A DNA stretch of 64,000 bases from Topomyia yanbarensis (taxonomy: Eukaryota; Arthropoda; Insecta; Diptera; Culicidae). Below the pieces are notes generated by a model, which had not been told where the DNA came from, searched no databases, and was given only the letters and a program-made list of their open reading frames with translations. The translations under genes and the position numbers were made by a program. Shown piece after piece: positions 29,073 through 39,100 of the stretch; within the stretch, counting starts at the first letter, position 1; each line of letters opens with the position of its first letter. The stretch spans positions 428,730,539 through 428,794,538 of the forward strand of contig NC_080671.1 in assembly GCF_030247195.1 (NCBI RefSeq), written 5' to 3'.

Positions 29073-32000
29073 ATGGCGACCCAGCAGCAAGCTGGAGGAT
29101 CTGCCGAGAGGATGGCAACCCAGCAGCAAGCTGGAGGATCTGCCGAGAGGGTTACTCTCGAGGACAGAAGAGGTGGTGGCTACGAGAGGGGAACTCTCGA
29201 GCGCACCGTGCCGACGACGGCATACTTCGGTAGCGTCAACCACGAATCGATATTCGACGGTTCGGAGTTGCGGTTCCCAGCCTGGAAATGGCGAATGGAA
29301 CATCATCTTATAAAGATGAAACTCCAGCACACGTTGCTACGAACGCCCGAAGAAGAGGACTTCTACGAACCAGTAGTAGGTGCCTCGGAAGAGCTAGAAA
29401 CAGCCAGGAAGGCTAAGCTCAGAAAACGGCTTGATGACGACGTCGAAGCATTGGACGAGATTGTCATGATGGTCAACAATGATGTTTTGAATAAACTCAT
29501 TGGGCTCAACTATGCGAAAGAAGCCATGGATACTCTGGTCAGAACGTACCAAAAGGGCGGTACAGCCGCTATGGTTAATATGCGGGACCGGTTGTATACC
29601 ATCAAACAAAGACATCACGACAAATTGTCCATGATTTTTGATGAGTACGATCTGATTATTCGCGAGCTAGATCGTATGGGTTCAAAAATGACAGCATCGG
29701 AAAAAGTTCATGCTCTACTGATCTCCATGCCAGACAAGTACCGACACGTCAAAGGCGCTCTGATGGTACTGACGAATGAAGAACTGTGTGCCAAGCCGAT
29801 CATGGAGATCAAACGAATGTTTATTGATGCTGAAGCTGGGGAAGAGAAGCAGACAGAAACGAAAAACGTTGCGCTGTCTTCAAAGTACAAGCCAAGGAGA
29901 GAGGTAACCCGATGCTTCGGTTGCAACGAAACTGGGCATTTCAAAAATAAATGCCCACTAATGAAAAAGTTTAACGCGAAGGAGAAAGATAAGTTCAAGA
30001 AGCAGCAAAAGATGGAGCCTACAAAGAGCTTTGCAATGATGACCAAAGCGGATCGTGGTAGGAGAGTCAGATTCGTAATTGACTCAGGAGCAAGCGACCA
30101 TATGGTTAATGACGAGAAGCTGCTGGAAGATGTCGAAGAATTAGAGAAGCCAATCACCATTTCGACGGCGAAAGCGGGCCAGAATTTACGGGCAACAAAA
30201 GTTGGAAAAATGCGATTAAAGAGTGTTGTGGGTAACAATACAACAAAAGAATTGAAATTGTACAACGTTCTTTTTACTCCGGGTCTTGAAGAAAATCTCC
30301 TTTCGGTTAGAAGGGTTAGCAAAAATGGTAAAAGGGTTACTTTTACGGATGAAGAGGTTATCTTTGAATTTGAAGATGAAGTAATTGCTTCAGGAATCTT
30401 CGTTGATGGTTTATTCCACCTTGATCTATTTCGGGAAGAAAAGTCGGCGGAAGATGGAACAAACTTAGCATTGTTCGGAAAGAAGGTGAGTTTGGAAACA
30501 TGGCATAAAAGACTTGGCCATATCAGTGATACGAGTTTGGAGAAACTAATTAAGAAGGGAATGGTTGAGGGTATCAATCTAACTTCTGGAAATATTAGTG
30601 AAACAAATGTATGTGATGGTTGTATGGCGGGGAAGCAGGCTGCATCCAAATTTAAACAATTGCAGCTGCCAAGATCAAAACGACCACTGGAACTCATACA
30701 TTCGGATGTTTGTGGAAGCATGGAGCAGGAAACCTATGATGGCTATCGTTACTTTGTAACCTTTATAGATGATTATACGCACTTTCTCGTGGTTTACCTC
30801 ATGAAACAGAAATCGGAGGTTTTCGAGAAATTTAAAGAATTCGAAGCAATGGCGACAGCATTCTTCGAAAGACGTATTTCAATGCTAAGGTGTGATAATG
30901 GAGGGGAATATACAAGTAACGAATTTCAAGCTCATTGCAAAAGAAATGGTGTTAGAATGACGTTCACTGTTCCATACACACCGCAGCAAAATGGTGTAAG
31001 TGAACGTATGAACAGATCTTTAATGGAAAAGGTCAGAGCTTTGCTTTACGAAAGTGGATTAGCGAAAGATATGTGGGGAGAAGCATTATATGCAGCAACA
31101 TATCTAATCAATAGATCTCCAACAAGTGGGATAGAAGAGGACAAAACTCCGTATGAAAATTGGTTCAAAAAGCGACCAAACTTGAATCATTTAAGAGTTT
31201 TTGGGTGTAAAGCATTTAAACAAATACCTAAAGAGAGGCGTCAGAAATTAGATTTCAAAACAAAACCTTTGATATTTGTGGGGTACGCAAATAATGGTTT
31301 TAGATTATGGAACAAGGATACGCGTTCAATAGAAATTGGCAGAAATGTAGTATTCAATGAATCTACCAGAGCCAATCAAGATATTGACCACACAAGCATG
31401 GATTTCGTAGAATCATCTGGTCAAGATTTAATTAGATGTACACGCTTAAACCAAGGAGAACAGAACGAAGACGAGGATGCTGCTATACATCCTTCTGATG
31501 AAGAACAGCATGAAGAATGCACACTCGAAACAGAGCAAGATAATCTAGATTCACTTGAAGAATCAGTTGGCGAAACTGACTATGAAAGTACAAATGAAAA
31601 TCCAACAGACGAAAGAGAGGACGTCGATGATGGTCAATCATTGCGTCGAAACAAGAGGGAGAGAAAGATACCGGGTTGGTATTCCGATTATACAGCAAAA
31701 ACAGCAATGAGTTTCAACGAAGAGATTCCGCAAACTATTGAGGAATTGAAGAAAGTTTCTGATTGGCAAGAATGGAAGCATGCTATTCAAGAAGAGTTTG
31801 ATGCATTACATCAAAATGGCACTTGGACAGTGGTTAACTGTTTGCCAAAAGGAGTTAAACCAATTAACTCAAAATGGGTTTTCTCAATGAAAGAAGATGG
31901 AAGATATAAAGCACGATTAGTGGCAAAGGGGTGTTCACAGCGTCCTGGATTCGATTACTGTGAAACATTTGCACCAGTCGCCAAACTAGAGAGTGTTCGG

Positions 32001-33107
32001 TTAGCACTAGCCCTTGCTAACGAGCATAAATTGTTAGTACATCAAATGGATGTCAAAACTGCATTTCTACATGGGAAGTTAGAAGAAGAAATATACATGA
32101 AACTTCCACCAAACGTAAATGGGCAAAGACAAACTGTTCGTCTACACAAATGTTTGTATGGATTGAAACAGGCAAGCAGATCTTGGAATAAACATTTTGA
32201 TGATGCAATGAAAACACTAGGTTTTGTCCCTCTTAAAAATGACAACTGCATCTATAAGTCAAAATCTAGAGGCATTATAGTAATACTATATGTAGACGAC
32301 ATTTTACTACTTGCCAAAAACATCGAAGCAATTACGTGGATTAAAAAGAAACTTGGAAGGTTATTCCAAATGAAAGACATGTTAGAGATTAAGCACTTCC
32401 TGGGAATGGAGATAAATCGTGATTTGGAAAGCCAGACTATTGAAATTTCTCAAACAATATACGTGGAGAAACTTCTTAGTAGATTTGGGATTTGCTCTGC
32501 GGTAAACACCCTAAGCAAATATGCTAACTGCATCACCGATTGGCACTGGTCAGGATTAAAACGAATATTGCGATATTTGAGGGGAACGAGCAACACAAAA
32601 ATAATTTATTCATCAAATAGCGAATATCCAGCTTTAGTAGGATTTGCCGTTGCAGATTTTGCAAATGATCCTGATGATAGGAAATCAGTTTCAGGATACG
32701 CATTTCTACTATACGGTAATCTTATTTCGTGGTCAACGAAACGACAACCGACTGTAAGCTTATCAACAAGTGAAGCAGAACTGATAGCACTTTGCGCTGC
32801 TACGAAAGAAGGAGTGTGGTTAACACAACTTCTCAATGAATTGGATGTAAACATAACACCATTCATCATAATGGAAGATAGCATCCCATGTATCAACATA
32901 GCACAGGAGCCAAGATCACATCAACGGATGAAACACTTGGATATCAAATACCTTTTCATCCGGGATCTCATCAAAAATGGTAAAGTAAAACTACAGTTCA
33001 TCCCAAGCGTCGATCAACCTGCAGATGCCTTCACTAAGGGGTTACCTAAAAATATACACAGAAAGTTATTCGGTGTATTGAATGTGCAAATTGTGGGGAA
33101 GTGTTGA
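29073..33107 (+). CDS. Copia gag-pol polyprotein, unit 1, 1344 aa, probably defective
   Basis: Starts at the ATG at 29073 with a 13-residue segment repeated twice (MATQQQAGGSAER). It shows a gag region, a CCHC knuckle (CFGCNETGHFKNKC, about 280), a protease (VIDSGASDHM, about 336), an integrase with an HHCC finger (about 476-520) and Asp 542, Asp 606 and Glu about 642 (GVSER), and an RT (WVFSMKEDGRYKARLVAKG, about 933; YVDD, about 1073). After RFGI near residue 1139 the sequence passes directly to CSAVNTLSKYA, so roughly 50 residues usually present between RT and RNase H are missing in frame. At 1193 Val stands where Ty1/copia RNases H have their first Asp (GFAVADF). The stop lies six bases inside LTR 2. 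Confidence 0.93.
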   Translation: MATQQQAGGSAERMATQQQAGGSAERVTLEDRRGGGYERGTLERTVPTTAYFGSVNHESIFDGSELRFPAWKWRMEHHLIKMKLQHTLLRTPEEEDFYEPVVGASEELETARKAKLRKRLDDDVEALDEIVMMVNNDVLNKLIGLNYAKEAMDTLVRTYQKGGTAAMVNMRDRLYTIKQRHHDKLSMIFDEYDLIIRELDRMGSKMTASEKVHALLISMPDKYRHVKGALMVLTNEELCAKPIMEIKRMFIDAEAGEEKQTETKNVALSSKYKPRREVTRCFGCNETGHFKNKCPLMKKFNAKEKDKFKKQQKMEPTKSFAMMTKADRGRRVRFVIDSGASDHMVNDEKLLEDVEELEKPITISTAKAGQNLRATKVGKMRLKSVVGNNTTKELKLYNVLFTPGLEENLLSVRRVSKNGKRVTFTDEEVIFEFEDEVIASGIFVDGLFHLDLFREEKSAEDGTNLALFGKKVSLETWHKRLGHISDTSLEKLIKKGMVEGINLTSGNISETNVCDGCMAGKQAASKFKQLQLPRSKRPLELIHSDVCGSMEQETYDGYRYFVTFIDDYTHFLVVYLMKQKSEVFEKFKEFEAMATAFFERRISMLRCDNGGEYTSNEFQAHCKRNGVRMTFTVPYTPQQNGVSERMNRSLMEKVRALLYESGLAKDMWGEALYAATYLINRSPTSGIEEDKTPYENWFKKRPNLNHLRVFGCKAFKQIPKERRQKLDFKTKPLIFVGYANNGFRLWNKDTRSIEIGRNVVFNESTRANQDIDHTSMDFVESSGQDLIRCTRLNQGEQNEDEDAAIHPSDEEQHEECTLETEQDNLDSLEESVGETDYESTNENPTDEREDVDDGQSLRRNKRERKIPGWYSDYTAKTAMSFNEEIPQTIEELKKVSDWQEWKHAIQEEFDALHQNGTWTVVNCLPKGVKPINSKWVFSMKEDGRYKARLVAKGCSQRPGFDYCETFAPVAKLESVRLALALANEHKLLVHQMDVKTAFLHGKLEEEIYMKLPPNVNGQRQTVRLHKCLYGLKQASRSWNKHFDDAMKTLGFVPLKNDNCIYKSKSRGIIVILYVDDILLLAKNIEAITWIKKKLGRLFQMKDMLEIKHFLGMEINRDLESQTIEISQTIYVEKLLSRFGICSAVNTLSKYANCITDWHWSGLKRILRYLRGTSNTKIIYSSNSEYPALVGFAVADFANDPDDRKSVSGYAFLLYGNLISWSTKRQPTVSLSTSEAELIALCAATKEGVWLTQLLNELDVNITPFIIMEDSIPCINIAQEPRSHQRMKHLDIKYLFIRDLIKNGKVKLQFIPSVDQPADAFTKGLPKNIHRKLFGVLNVQIVGKC

Positions 33108-33500
33108 AAAAGAATATTTCGCAGTGATATACGTACGAAATATTCTTTGTATATAAACAATTTGCCATTCACGGGACGGCAGTTGACAGTAAGAACTGTC
33201 ATATGGAACGTGCTATAAAAAGCTCGGAGATGTCATCTGACAGAACGTCATGTGACAAAAGCTTCAAGTGGGTAACTTGAGCTTTTGCATATGGACGCCG
33301 CGCATGGATGTGTTGCTTACTATAGGCAGAGGGTATGACAGGGTATGACAGTCAATAAGGGACTGTGATAAACAGTGCATGAAATATCAATCGATATCGA
33401 ACTATGTTAGCATTATATAACTTGACGAACAAGAATCAAATAAAGTTATCTCAAACCTACCTACAGAAATACTTCGTGTTTTCTTACGGTATTATCAACA
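33102..33500 (+). repeat. Copia LTR 2 (shared middle LTR)
   Basis: 399 bp. It serves as 3' LTR of unit 1 and 5' LTR of unit 2. It is preceded by a purine-rich TTGTGGGGAAG inside the last codons of unit 1 and followed by a GGTTATGGGCCC primer-binding site for unit 2. I saw no difference from LTR 3. Confidence 0.95.
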
Positions 33501-33726
33501 GGTTATGGGCCCAGTAGTTAACTGGAACTAGCCACCTGGACTATTGTAAAATAGTTGTTTTGGAAGATACACGTTTCGGGTAGAAACGGCCGGCGAGGAC
33601 CAGCGTTTCGGGTAGAAACGGCCAGCGAGAACCATCGTTTCGGACAGAAGCGACATCCGGCGAGGACCAGCGTTTCGGGAAGAAACGGCATCCAGCGAAC
33701 ACCAGCGTTTCGGTAGCAAGCAGAGG

Positions 33727-36700
33727 ATGGCGACCCAGCAGCAAGCTGGAGGATCTGCCGAGAGGATGGCAACCCAGCAGCAAGCTGGAGGATCTGCCGA
33801 GAGGGTTACTCTCGAGGACAGAAGAGGTGGTGGCTACGAGAGGGGAACTCTCGAGCGCACCGTGCCGACGACGGCATACTTCGGTAGCGTCAACCACGAA
33901 TCGATATTCGACGGTTCGGAGTTGCGGTTCCCAGCCTGGAAATGGCGAATGGAACATCATCTTATAAAGATGAAACTCCAGCACACGTTGCTACGAACGC
34001 CCGAAGAAGAGGACTTCTACGAACCAGTAGTAGGTGCCTCGGAAGAGCTAGAAACAGCCAGGAAGGCTAAGCTCAGAAAACGGCTTGATGACGACGTCGA
34101 AGCATTGGACGAGATTGTCATGATGGTCAACAATGATGTTTTGAATAAACTCATTGGGCTCAACTATGCGAAAGAAGCCATGGATACTCTGGTCAGAACG
34201 TACCAAAAGGGCGGTACAGCCGCTATGGTTAATATGCGGGACCGGTTGTATACCATCAAACAAAGACATCACGACAAATTGTCCATGATTTTTGATGAGT
34301 ACGATCTGATTATTCGCGAGCTAGATCGTATGGGTTCAAAAATGACAGCATCGGAAAAAGTTCATGCTCTACTGATCTCCATGCCAGACAAGTACCGACA
34401 CGTCAAAGGCGCTCTGATGGTACTGACGAATGAAGAACTGTGTGCCAAGCCGATCATGGAGATCAAACGAATGTTTATTGATGCTGAAGCTGGGGAAGAG
34501 AAGCAGACAGAAACGAAAAACGTTGCGCTGTCTTCAAAGTACAAGCCAAGGAGAGAGGTAACCCGATGCTTCGGTTGCAACGAAACTGGGCATTTCAAAA
34601 ATAAATGCCCACTAATGAAAAAGTTTAACGCGAAGGAGAAAGATAAGTTCAAGAAGCAGCAAAAGATGGAGCCTACAAAGAGCTTTGCAATGATGACCAA
34701 AGCGGATCGTGGTAGGAGAGTCAGATTCGTAATTGACTCAGGAGCAAGCGACCATATGGTTAATGACGAGAAGCTGCTGGAAGATGTCGAAGAATTAGAG
34801 AAGCCAATCACCATTTCGACGGCGAAAGCGGGCCAGAATTTACGGGCAACAAAAGTTGGAAAAATGCGATTAAAGAGTGTTGTGGGTAACAATACAACAA
34901 AAGAATTGAAATTGTACAACGTTCTTTTTACTCCGGGTCTTGAAGAAAATCTCCTTTCGGTTAGAAGGGTTAGCAAAAATGGTAAAAGGGTTACTTTCAC
35001 GGATGAAGAGGTTATCTTTGAATTTGAAGATGAAGTAATTGCTTCAGGAATCTTCGTTGATGGTTTATTCCACCTTGATCTATTTCGGGAAGAAAAGTCG
35101 GCGGAAGATGGAACAAACTTAGCATTGTTCGGAAAGAAGGTGAGTTTGGAAACATGGCATAAAAGACTTGGCCATATCAGTGATACGAGTTTGGAGAAAC
35201 TAATTAAGAAGGGAATGGTTGAGGGTATCAATCTAACTTCTGGAAATATTAGTGAAACAAATGTATGTGATGGTTGTATGGCGGGGAAGCAGGCTGCATC
35301 CAAATTTAAACAATTGCAGCTGCCAAGATCAAAACGACCACTGGAACTCATACATTCGGATGTTTGTGGAAGCATGGAGCAGGAAACCTATGATGGCTAT
35401 CGTTACTTTGTAACCTTTATAGATGATTATACGCACTTTCTCGTGGTTTACCTCATGAAACAGAAATCGGAGGTTTTCGAGAAATTTAAAGAATTCGAAG
35501 CAATGGCGACAGCATTCTTCGAAAGACGTATTTCAATGCTAAGGTGTGATAATGGAGGGGAATATACAAGTAACGAATTTCAAGCTCATTGCAAAAGAAA
35601 TGGTGTTAGAATGACGTTCACTGTTCCATACACACCGCAGCAAAATGGTGTAAGTGAACGTATGAACAGATCTTTAATGGAAAAGGTCAGAGCTTTGCTT
35701 TACGAAAGTGGATTAGCGAAAGATATGTGGGGAGAAGCATTATATGCAGCAACATATCTAATCAATAGATCTCCAACAAGTGGGATAGAAGAGGACAAAA
35801 CTCCGTATGAAAATTGGTTCAAAAAGCGACCAAACTTGAATCATTTAAGAGTTTTTGGGTGTAAAGCATTTAAACAAATACCTAAAGAGAGGCGTCAGAA
35901 ATTAGATTTCAAAACAAAACCTTTGATATTTGTGGGGTACGCAAATAATGGTTTTAGATTATGGAACAAGGATACGCGTTCAATAGAAATTGGCAGAAAT
36001 GTAGTATTCAATGAATCTACCAGAGCCAATCAAGATATTGACCACACAAGCATGGATTTCGTAGAATCATCTGGTCAAGATTTAATTAGATGTACACGCT
36101 TAAACCAAGGAGAACAGAACGAAGACGAGGATGCTGCTATACATCCTTCTGATGAAGAACAGCATGAAGAATGCACACTCGAAACAGAGCAAGATAATCT
36201 AGATTCACTTGAAGAATCAGTTGGCGAAACTGACTATGAAAGTACAAATGAAAATCCAACAGACGAAAGAGAGGACGTCGATGATGGTCAATCATTGCGT
36301 CGAAACAAGAGGGAGAGAAAGATACCGGGTTGGTATTCCGATTATACAGCAAAAACAGCAATGAGTTTCAACGAAGAGATTCCGCAAACTATTGAGGAAT
36401 TGAAGAAAGTTTCTGATTGGCAAGAATGGAAGCATGCTATTCAAGAAGAGTTTGATGCATTACATCAAAATGGCACTTGGACAGTGGTTAACTGTTTGCC
36501 AAAAGGAGTTAAACCAATTAACTCAAAATGGGTTTTCTCAATGAAAGAAGATGGAAGATATAAAGCACGATTAGTGGCAAAGGGGTGTTCACAGCGTCCT
36601 GGATTCGATTACTGTGAAACATTTGCACCAGTCGCCAAACTAGAGAGTGTTCGGTTAGCACTAGCCCTTGCTAACGAGCATAAATTGTTAGTACATCAAA

Positions 36701-37761
36701 TGGATGTCAAAACTGCATTTCTACATGGGAAGTTAGAAGAAGAAATATACATGAAACTTCCACCAAACGTAAATGGGCAAAGACAAACTGTTCGTCTACA
36801 CAAATGTTTGTATGGATTGAAACAGGCAAGCAGATCTTGGAATAAACATTTTGATGATGCAATGAAAACACTAGGTTTTGTCCCTCTTAAAAATGACAAC
36901 TGCATCTATAAGTCAAAATCTAGAGGCATTATAGTAATACTATATGTAGACGACATTTTACTACTTGCCAAAAACATCGAAGCAATTACGTGGATTAAAA
37001 AGAAACTTGGAAGGTTATTCCAAATGAAAGACATGTTAGAGATTAAGCACTTCCTGGGAATGGAGATAAATCGTGATTTGGAAAGCCAGACTATTGAAAT
37101 TTCTCAAACAATATACGTGGAGAAACTTCTTAGTAGATTTGGGATTTGCTCTGCGGTAAACACCCTAAGCAAATATGCTAACTGCATCACCGATTGGCAC
37201 TGGTCAGGATTAAAACGAATATTGCGATATTTGAGGGGAACGAGCAACACAAAAATAATTTATTCATCAAATAGCGAATATCCAGCTTTAGTAGGATTTG
37301 CCGTTGCAGATTTTGCAAATGATCCTGATGATAGGAAATCAGTTTCAGGATACGCATTTCTACTATACGGTAATCTTATTTCGTGGTCAACGAAACGACA
37401 ACCGACTGTAAGCTTATCAACAAGTGAAGCAGAACTGATAGCACTTTGCGCTGCTACGAAAGAAGGAGTGTGGTTAACACAACTTCTCAATGAATTGGAT
37501 GTAAACATAACACCATTCATCATAATGGAAGATAGCATCCCATGTATCAACATAGCACAGGAGCCAAGATCACATCAACGGATGAAACACTTGGATATCA
37601 AATACCTTTTCATCCGGGATCTCATCAAAAATGGTAAAGTAAAACTACAGTTCATCCCAAGCGTCGATCAACCTGCAGATGCCTTCACTAAGGGGTTACC
37701 TAAAAATATACACAGAAAGTTATTCGGTGTATTGAATGTGCAAATTGTGGGGAAGTGTTGA
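33727..37761 (+). CDS. Copia gag-pol polyprotein, unit 2, 1344 aa, probably defective
   Basis: The translated product is the same as in unit 1, including the duplicated N-terminal segment, the in-frame loss between RT and RNase H, and Val at 1193. One silent base difference (C at 34998 for T at 30344) was noticed. Since both units carry the same lesions, the deletion is older than the doubling. The frame has no stop or shift, so gag, protease, integrase and most of RT could still be made. RNase H activity is doubtful, so the element may depend on another copy for full reverse transcription. Confidence 0.93.
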   Translation: MATQQQAGGSAERMATQQQAGGSAERVTLEDRRGGGYERGTLERTVPTTAYFGSVNHESIFDGSELRFPAWKWRMEHHLIKMKLQHTLLRTPEEEDFYEPVVGASEELETARKAKLRKRLDDDVEALDEIVMMVNNDVLNKLIGLNYAKEAMDTLVRTYQKGGTAAMVNMRDRLYTIKQRHHDKLSMIFDEYDLIIRELDRMGSKMTASEKVHALLISMPDKYRHVKGALMVLTNEELCAKPIMEIKRMFIDAEAGEEKQTETKNVALSSKYKPRREVTRCFGCNETGHFKNKCPLMKKFNAKEKDKFKKQQKMEPTKSFAMMTKADRGRRVRFVIDSGASDHMVNDEKLLEDVEELEKPITISTAKAGQNLRATKVGKMRLKSVVGNNTTKELKLYNVLFTPGLEENLLSVRRVSKNGKRVTFTDEEVIFEFEDEVIASGIFVDGLFHLDLFREEKSAEDGTNLALFGKKVSLETWHKRLGHISDTSLEKLIKKGMVEGINLTSGNISETNVCDGCMAGKQAASKFKQLQLPRSKRPLELIHSDVCGSMEQETYDGYRYFVTFIDDYTHFLVVYLMKQKSEVFEKFKEFEAMATAFFERRISMLRCDNGGEYTSNEFQAHCKRNGVRMTFTVPYTPQQNGVSERMNRSLMEKVRALLYESGLAKDMWGEALYAATYLINRSPTSGIEEDKTPYENWFKKRPNLNHLRVFGCKAFKQIPKERRQKLDFKTKPLIFVGYANNGFRLWNKDTRSIEIGRNVVFNESTRANQDIDHTSMDFVESSGQDLIRCTRLNQGEQNEDEDAAIHPSDEEQHEECTLETEQDNLDSLEESVGETDYESTNENPTDEREDVDDGQSLRRNKRERKIPGWYSDYTAKTAMSFNEEIPQTIEELKKVSDWQEWKHAIQEEFDALHQNGTWTVVNCLPKGVKPINSKWVFSMKEDGRYKARLVAKGCSQRPGFDYCETFAPVAKLESVRLALALANEHKLLVHQMDVKTAFLHGKLEEEIYMKLPPNVNGQRQTVRLHKCLYGLKQASRSWNKHFDDAMKTLGFVPLKNDNCIYKSKSRGIIVILYVDDILLLAKNIEAITWIKKKLGRLFQMKDMLEIKHFLGMEINRDLESQTIEISQTIYVEKLLSRFGICSAVNTLSKYANCITDWHWSGLKRILRYLRGTSNTKIIYSSNSEYPALVGFAVADFANDPDDRKSVSGYAFLLYGNLISWSTKRQPTVSLSTSEAELIALCAATKEGVWLTQLLNELDVNITPFIIMEDSIPCINIAQEPRSHQRMKHLDIKYLFIRDLIKNGKVKLQFIPSVDQPADAFTKGLPKNIHRKLFGVLNVQIVGKC

Positions 37762-38154
37762 AAAAGAATATTTCGCAGTGATATACGTACGAAATATTCT
37801 TTGTATATAAACAATTTGCCATTCACGGGACGGCAGTTGACAGTAAGAACTGTCATATGGAACGTGCTATAAAAAGCTCGGAGATGTCATCTGACAGAAC
37901 GTCATGTGACAAAAGCTTCAAGTGGGTAACTTGAGCTTTTGCATATGGACGCCGCGCATGGATGTGTTGCTTACTATAGGCAGAGGGTATGACAGGGTAT
38001 GACAGTCAATAAGGGACTGTGATAAACAGTGCATGAAATATCAATCGATATCGAACTATGTTAGCATTATATAACTTGACGAACAAGAATCAAATAAAGT
38101 TATCTCAAACCTACCTACAGAAATACTTCGTGTTTTCTTACGGTATTATCAACA
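37756..38154 (+). repeat. Copia LTR 3
   Basis: 399-bp outer right LTR, followed directly by TGTCA (38155-38159), which pairs with TGTCA before LTR 1. It should supply the polyadenylation site of the second unit. Confidence 0.95.
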
Positions 38155-38625
38155 TGTCAAGCGGTGTAGAAGTGGAACGCAGTCTCGACTGCAACCACTC
38201 AGATTGCCTACAGGTTGCAGAGAATCTGGCGCGCCGAGCAGCCGACGACAAGCATGACTAACTTGTGATTGGTTCGTTAGAGCGGAAAGGGCTGAGCGCG
38301 GAGAAGTTAGTGAATGGTCTGCTCATGCTGAGGCAAGGGTGGCACAGTGGGCGACAACCGCGAGAGTGAGTGAGTACATCAAGTACTGCCAACCCCCCAG
38401 AAGTAATGCCGGGAGGTAGTTCCTGGGGAAAAGATGGTGGAGCCCAATGGAGTTTATTTTTTGTTACCCCTCGTCGAGCCCGACACGCCAGTACACTTCC
38501 GTGTGGTAGCTTGACAACTACTAAGTACGTGTACTGCATTCTCCATTGTAAAAAAAATCAAAACAATGGGACCGTTTTGACCGTTCAGCAACGCTCTTTC
38601 ACCTTACTGAAGCGGAGTGTTAGTG
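38155..38625 (+). pseudogene. R1-type remnant, C-terminal end and 3' UTR
   Basis: After the TGTCA duplication the R1 frame resumes where it broke off at 28447: the Gln-Arg-Arg-Cys segment is followed by QAV, a stop, then KWNAVSTATTQIAYRLQRIW. About 38370-38450 then resembles an R1-type 3' UTR (CCCCCAGAAGTAATGCCGGG). This continuity shows that the copia array landed inside an already decaying R1 copy. Confidence 0.7.
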
Positions 38626-39100
38626 TGAGGAGGAAACATTGGAATACTTGGTCTTAGATTGCTGTAAATTCGAAAAGTAGAATTGGAGATATGATCAACG
38701 AATTAGTGACCAGAGCTGACAGTTTGAATAAGAATAACCTACCGGTAGCCCTGTCTAATGGCCTACATCCACCGCCATCGCGGATCGTGTATTTCACGTC
38801 AATGCACTGGTTGCGGCTCGCCGAGGCGTCACTGTATCGGTCGGCACGCCGAGCCGTTGAGGACTACATTAAATTGATCGCTTCGTAGCATCAATGGTCC
38901 TGCTCGCTCTGGGAAATACGGTTCCGCGAGAAATTCCGGCGCTGGAGAACTCTGTAGGGTGTAGGCTGGACGCACATCCAGGGACTATCCGAGCAGATCG
39001 CGCCATAACTGGGAGATAAAAGGCTCATGGAAAAGGGTATCGATATTGGGAGAAATTCCGCCAGTGGGGAACTCTCAGCCATAGTAGGATAGATTCGTCA
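38626..39100 (+). pseudogene. Further non-LTR retrotransposon C-terminal fragment
   Basis: The segment EETLEYLVLDCCKFE (about 38628-38675) resembles the C-terminal zinc-like region of R1-type elements. Later pieces around 38900-39080 repeat a GGGAGAAATTCCG-like motif and end in a decayed 3' UTR. Stops occur in every frame. Assignment to a clade is uncertain. Confidence 0.4.

Larger units (their letters stand above)
28448..38154 (+). mobile_element. Tandem Ty1/copia array: LTR-internal-LTR-internal-LTR
   Basis: Three 399-bp LTRs start at 28448, 33102 and 37756, exactly 4654 bp apart, and enclose two internal regions, each with a full gag-pol frame. TGTCA stands directly outside the outer LTRs (28443-28447 and 38155-38159), while the middle LTR has no such duplication. 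This is the structure expected when LTR-LTR unequal exchange, or insertion of a concatemer, produces two elements sharing one LTR. I noticed two base differences between the units: G at 28694 against A at 33348 and 38002, and T at 30344 against C at 34998. Confidence 0.95.

Noticed and set aside
29708..30721. 337-codon minus-strand frame opposite the copia integrase (and its twin at 34362-35375)
   Set aside because: Shadow of the copia polyprotein; no independent domain, and identical in both units for that reason.
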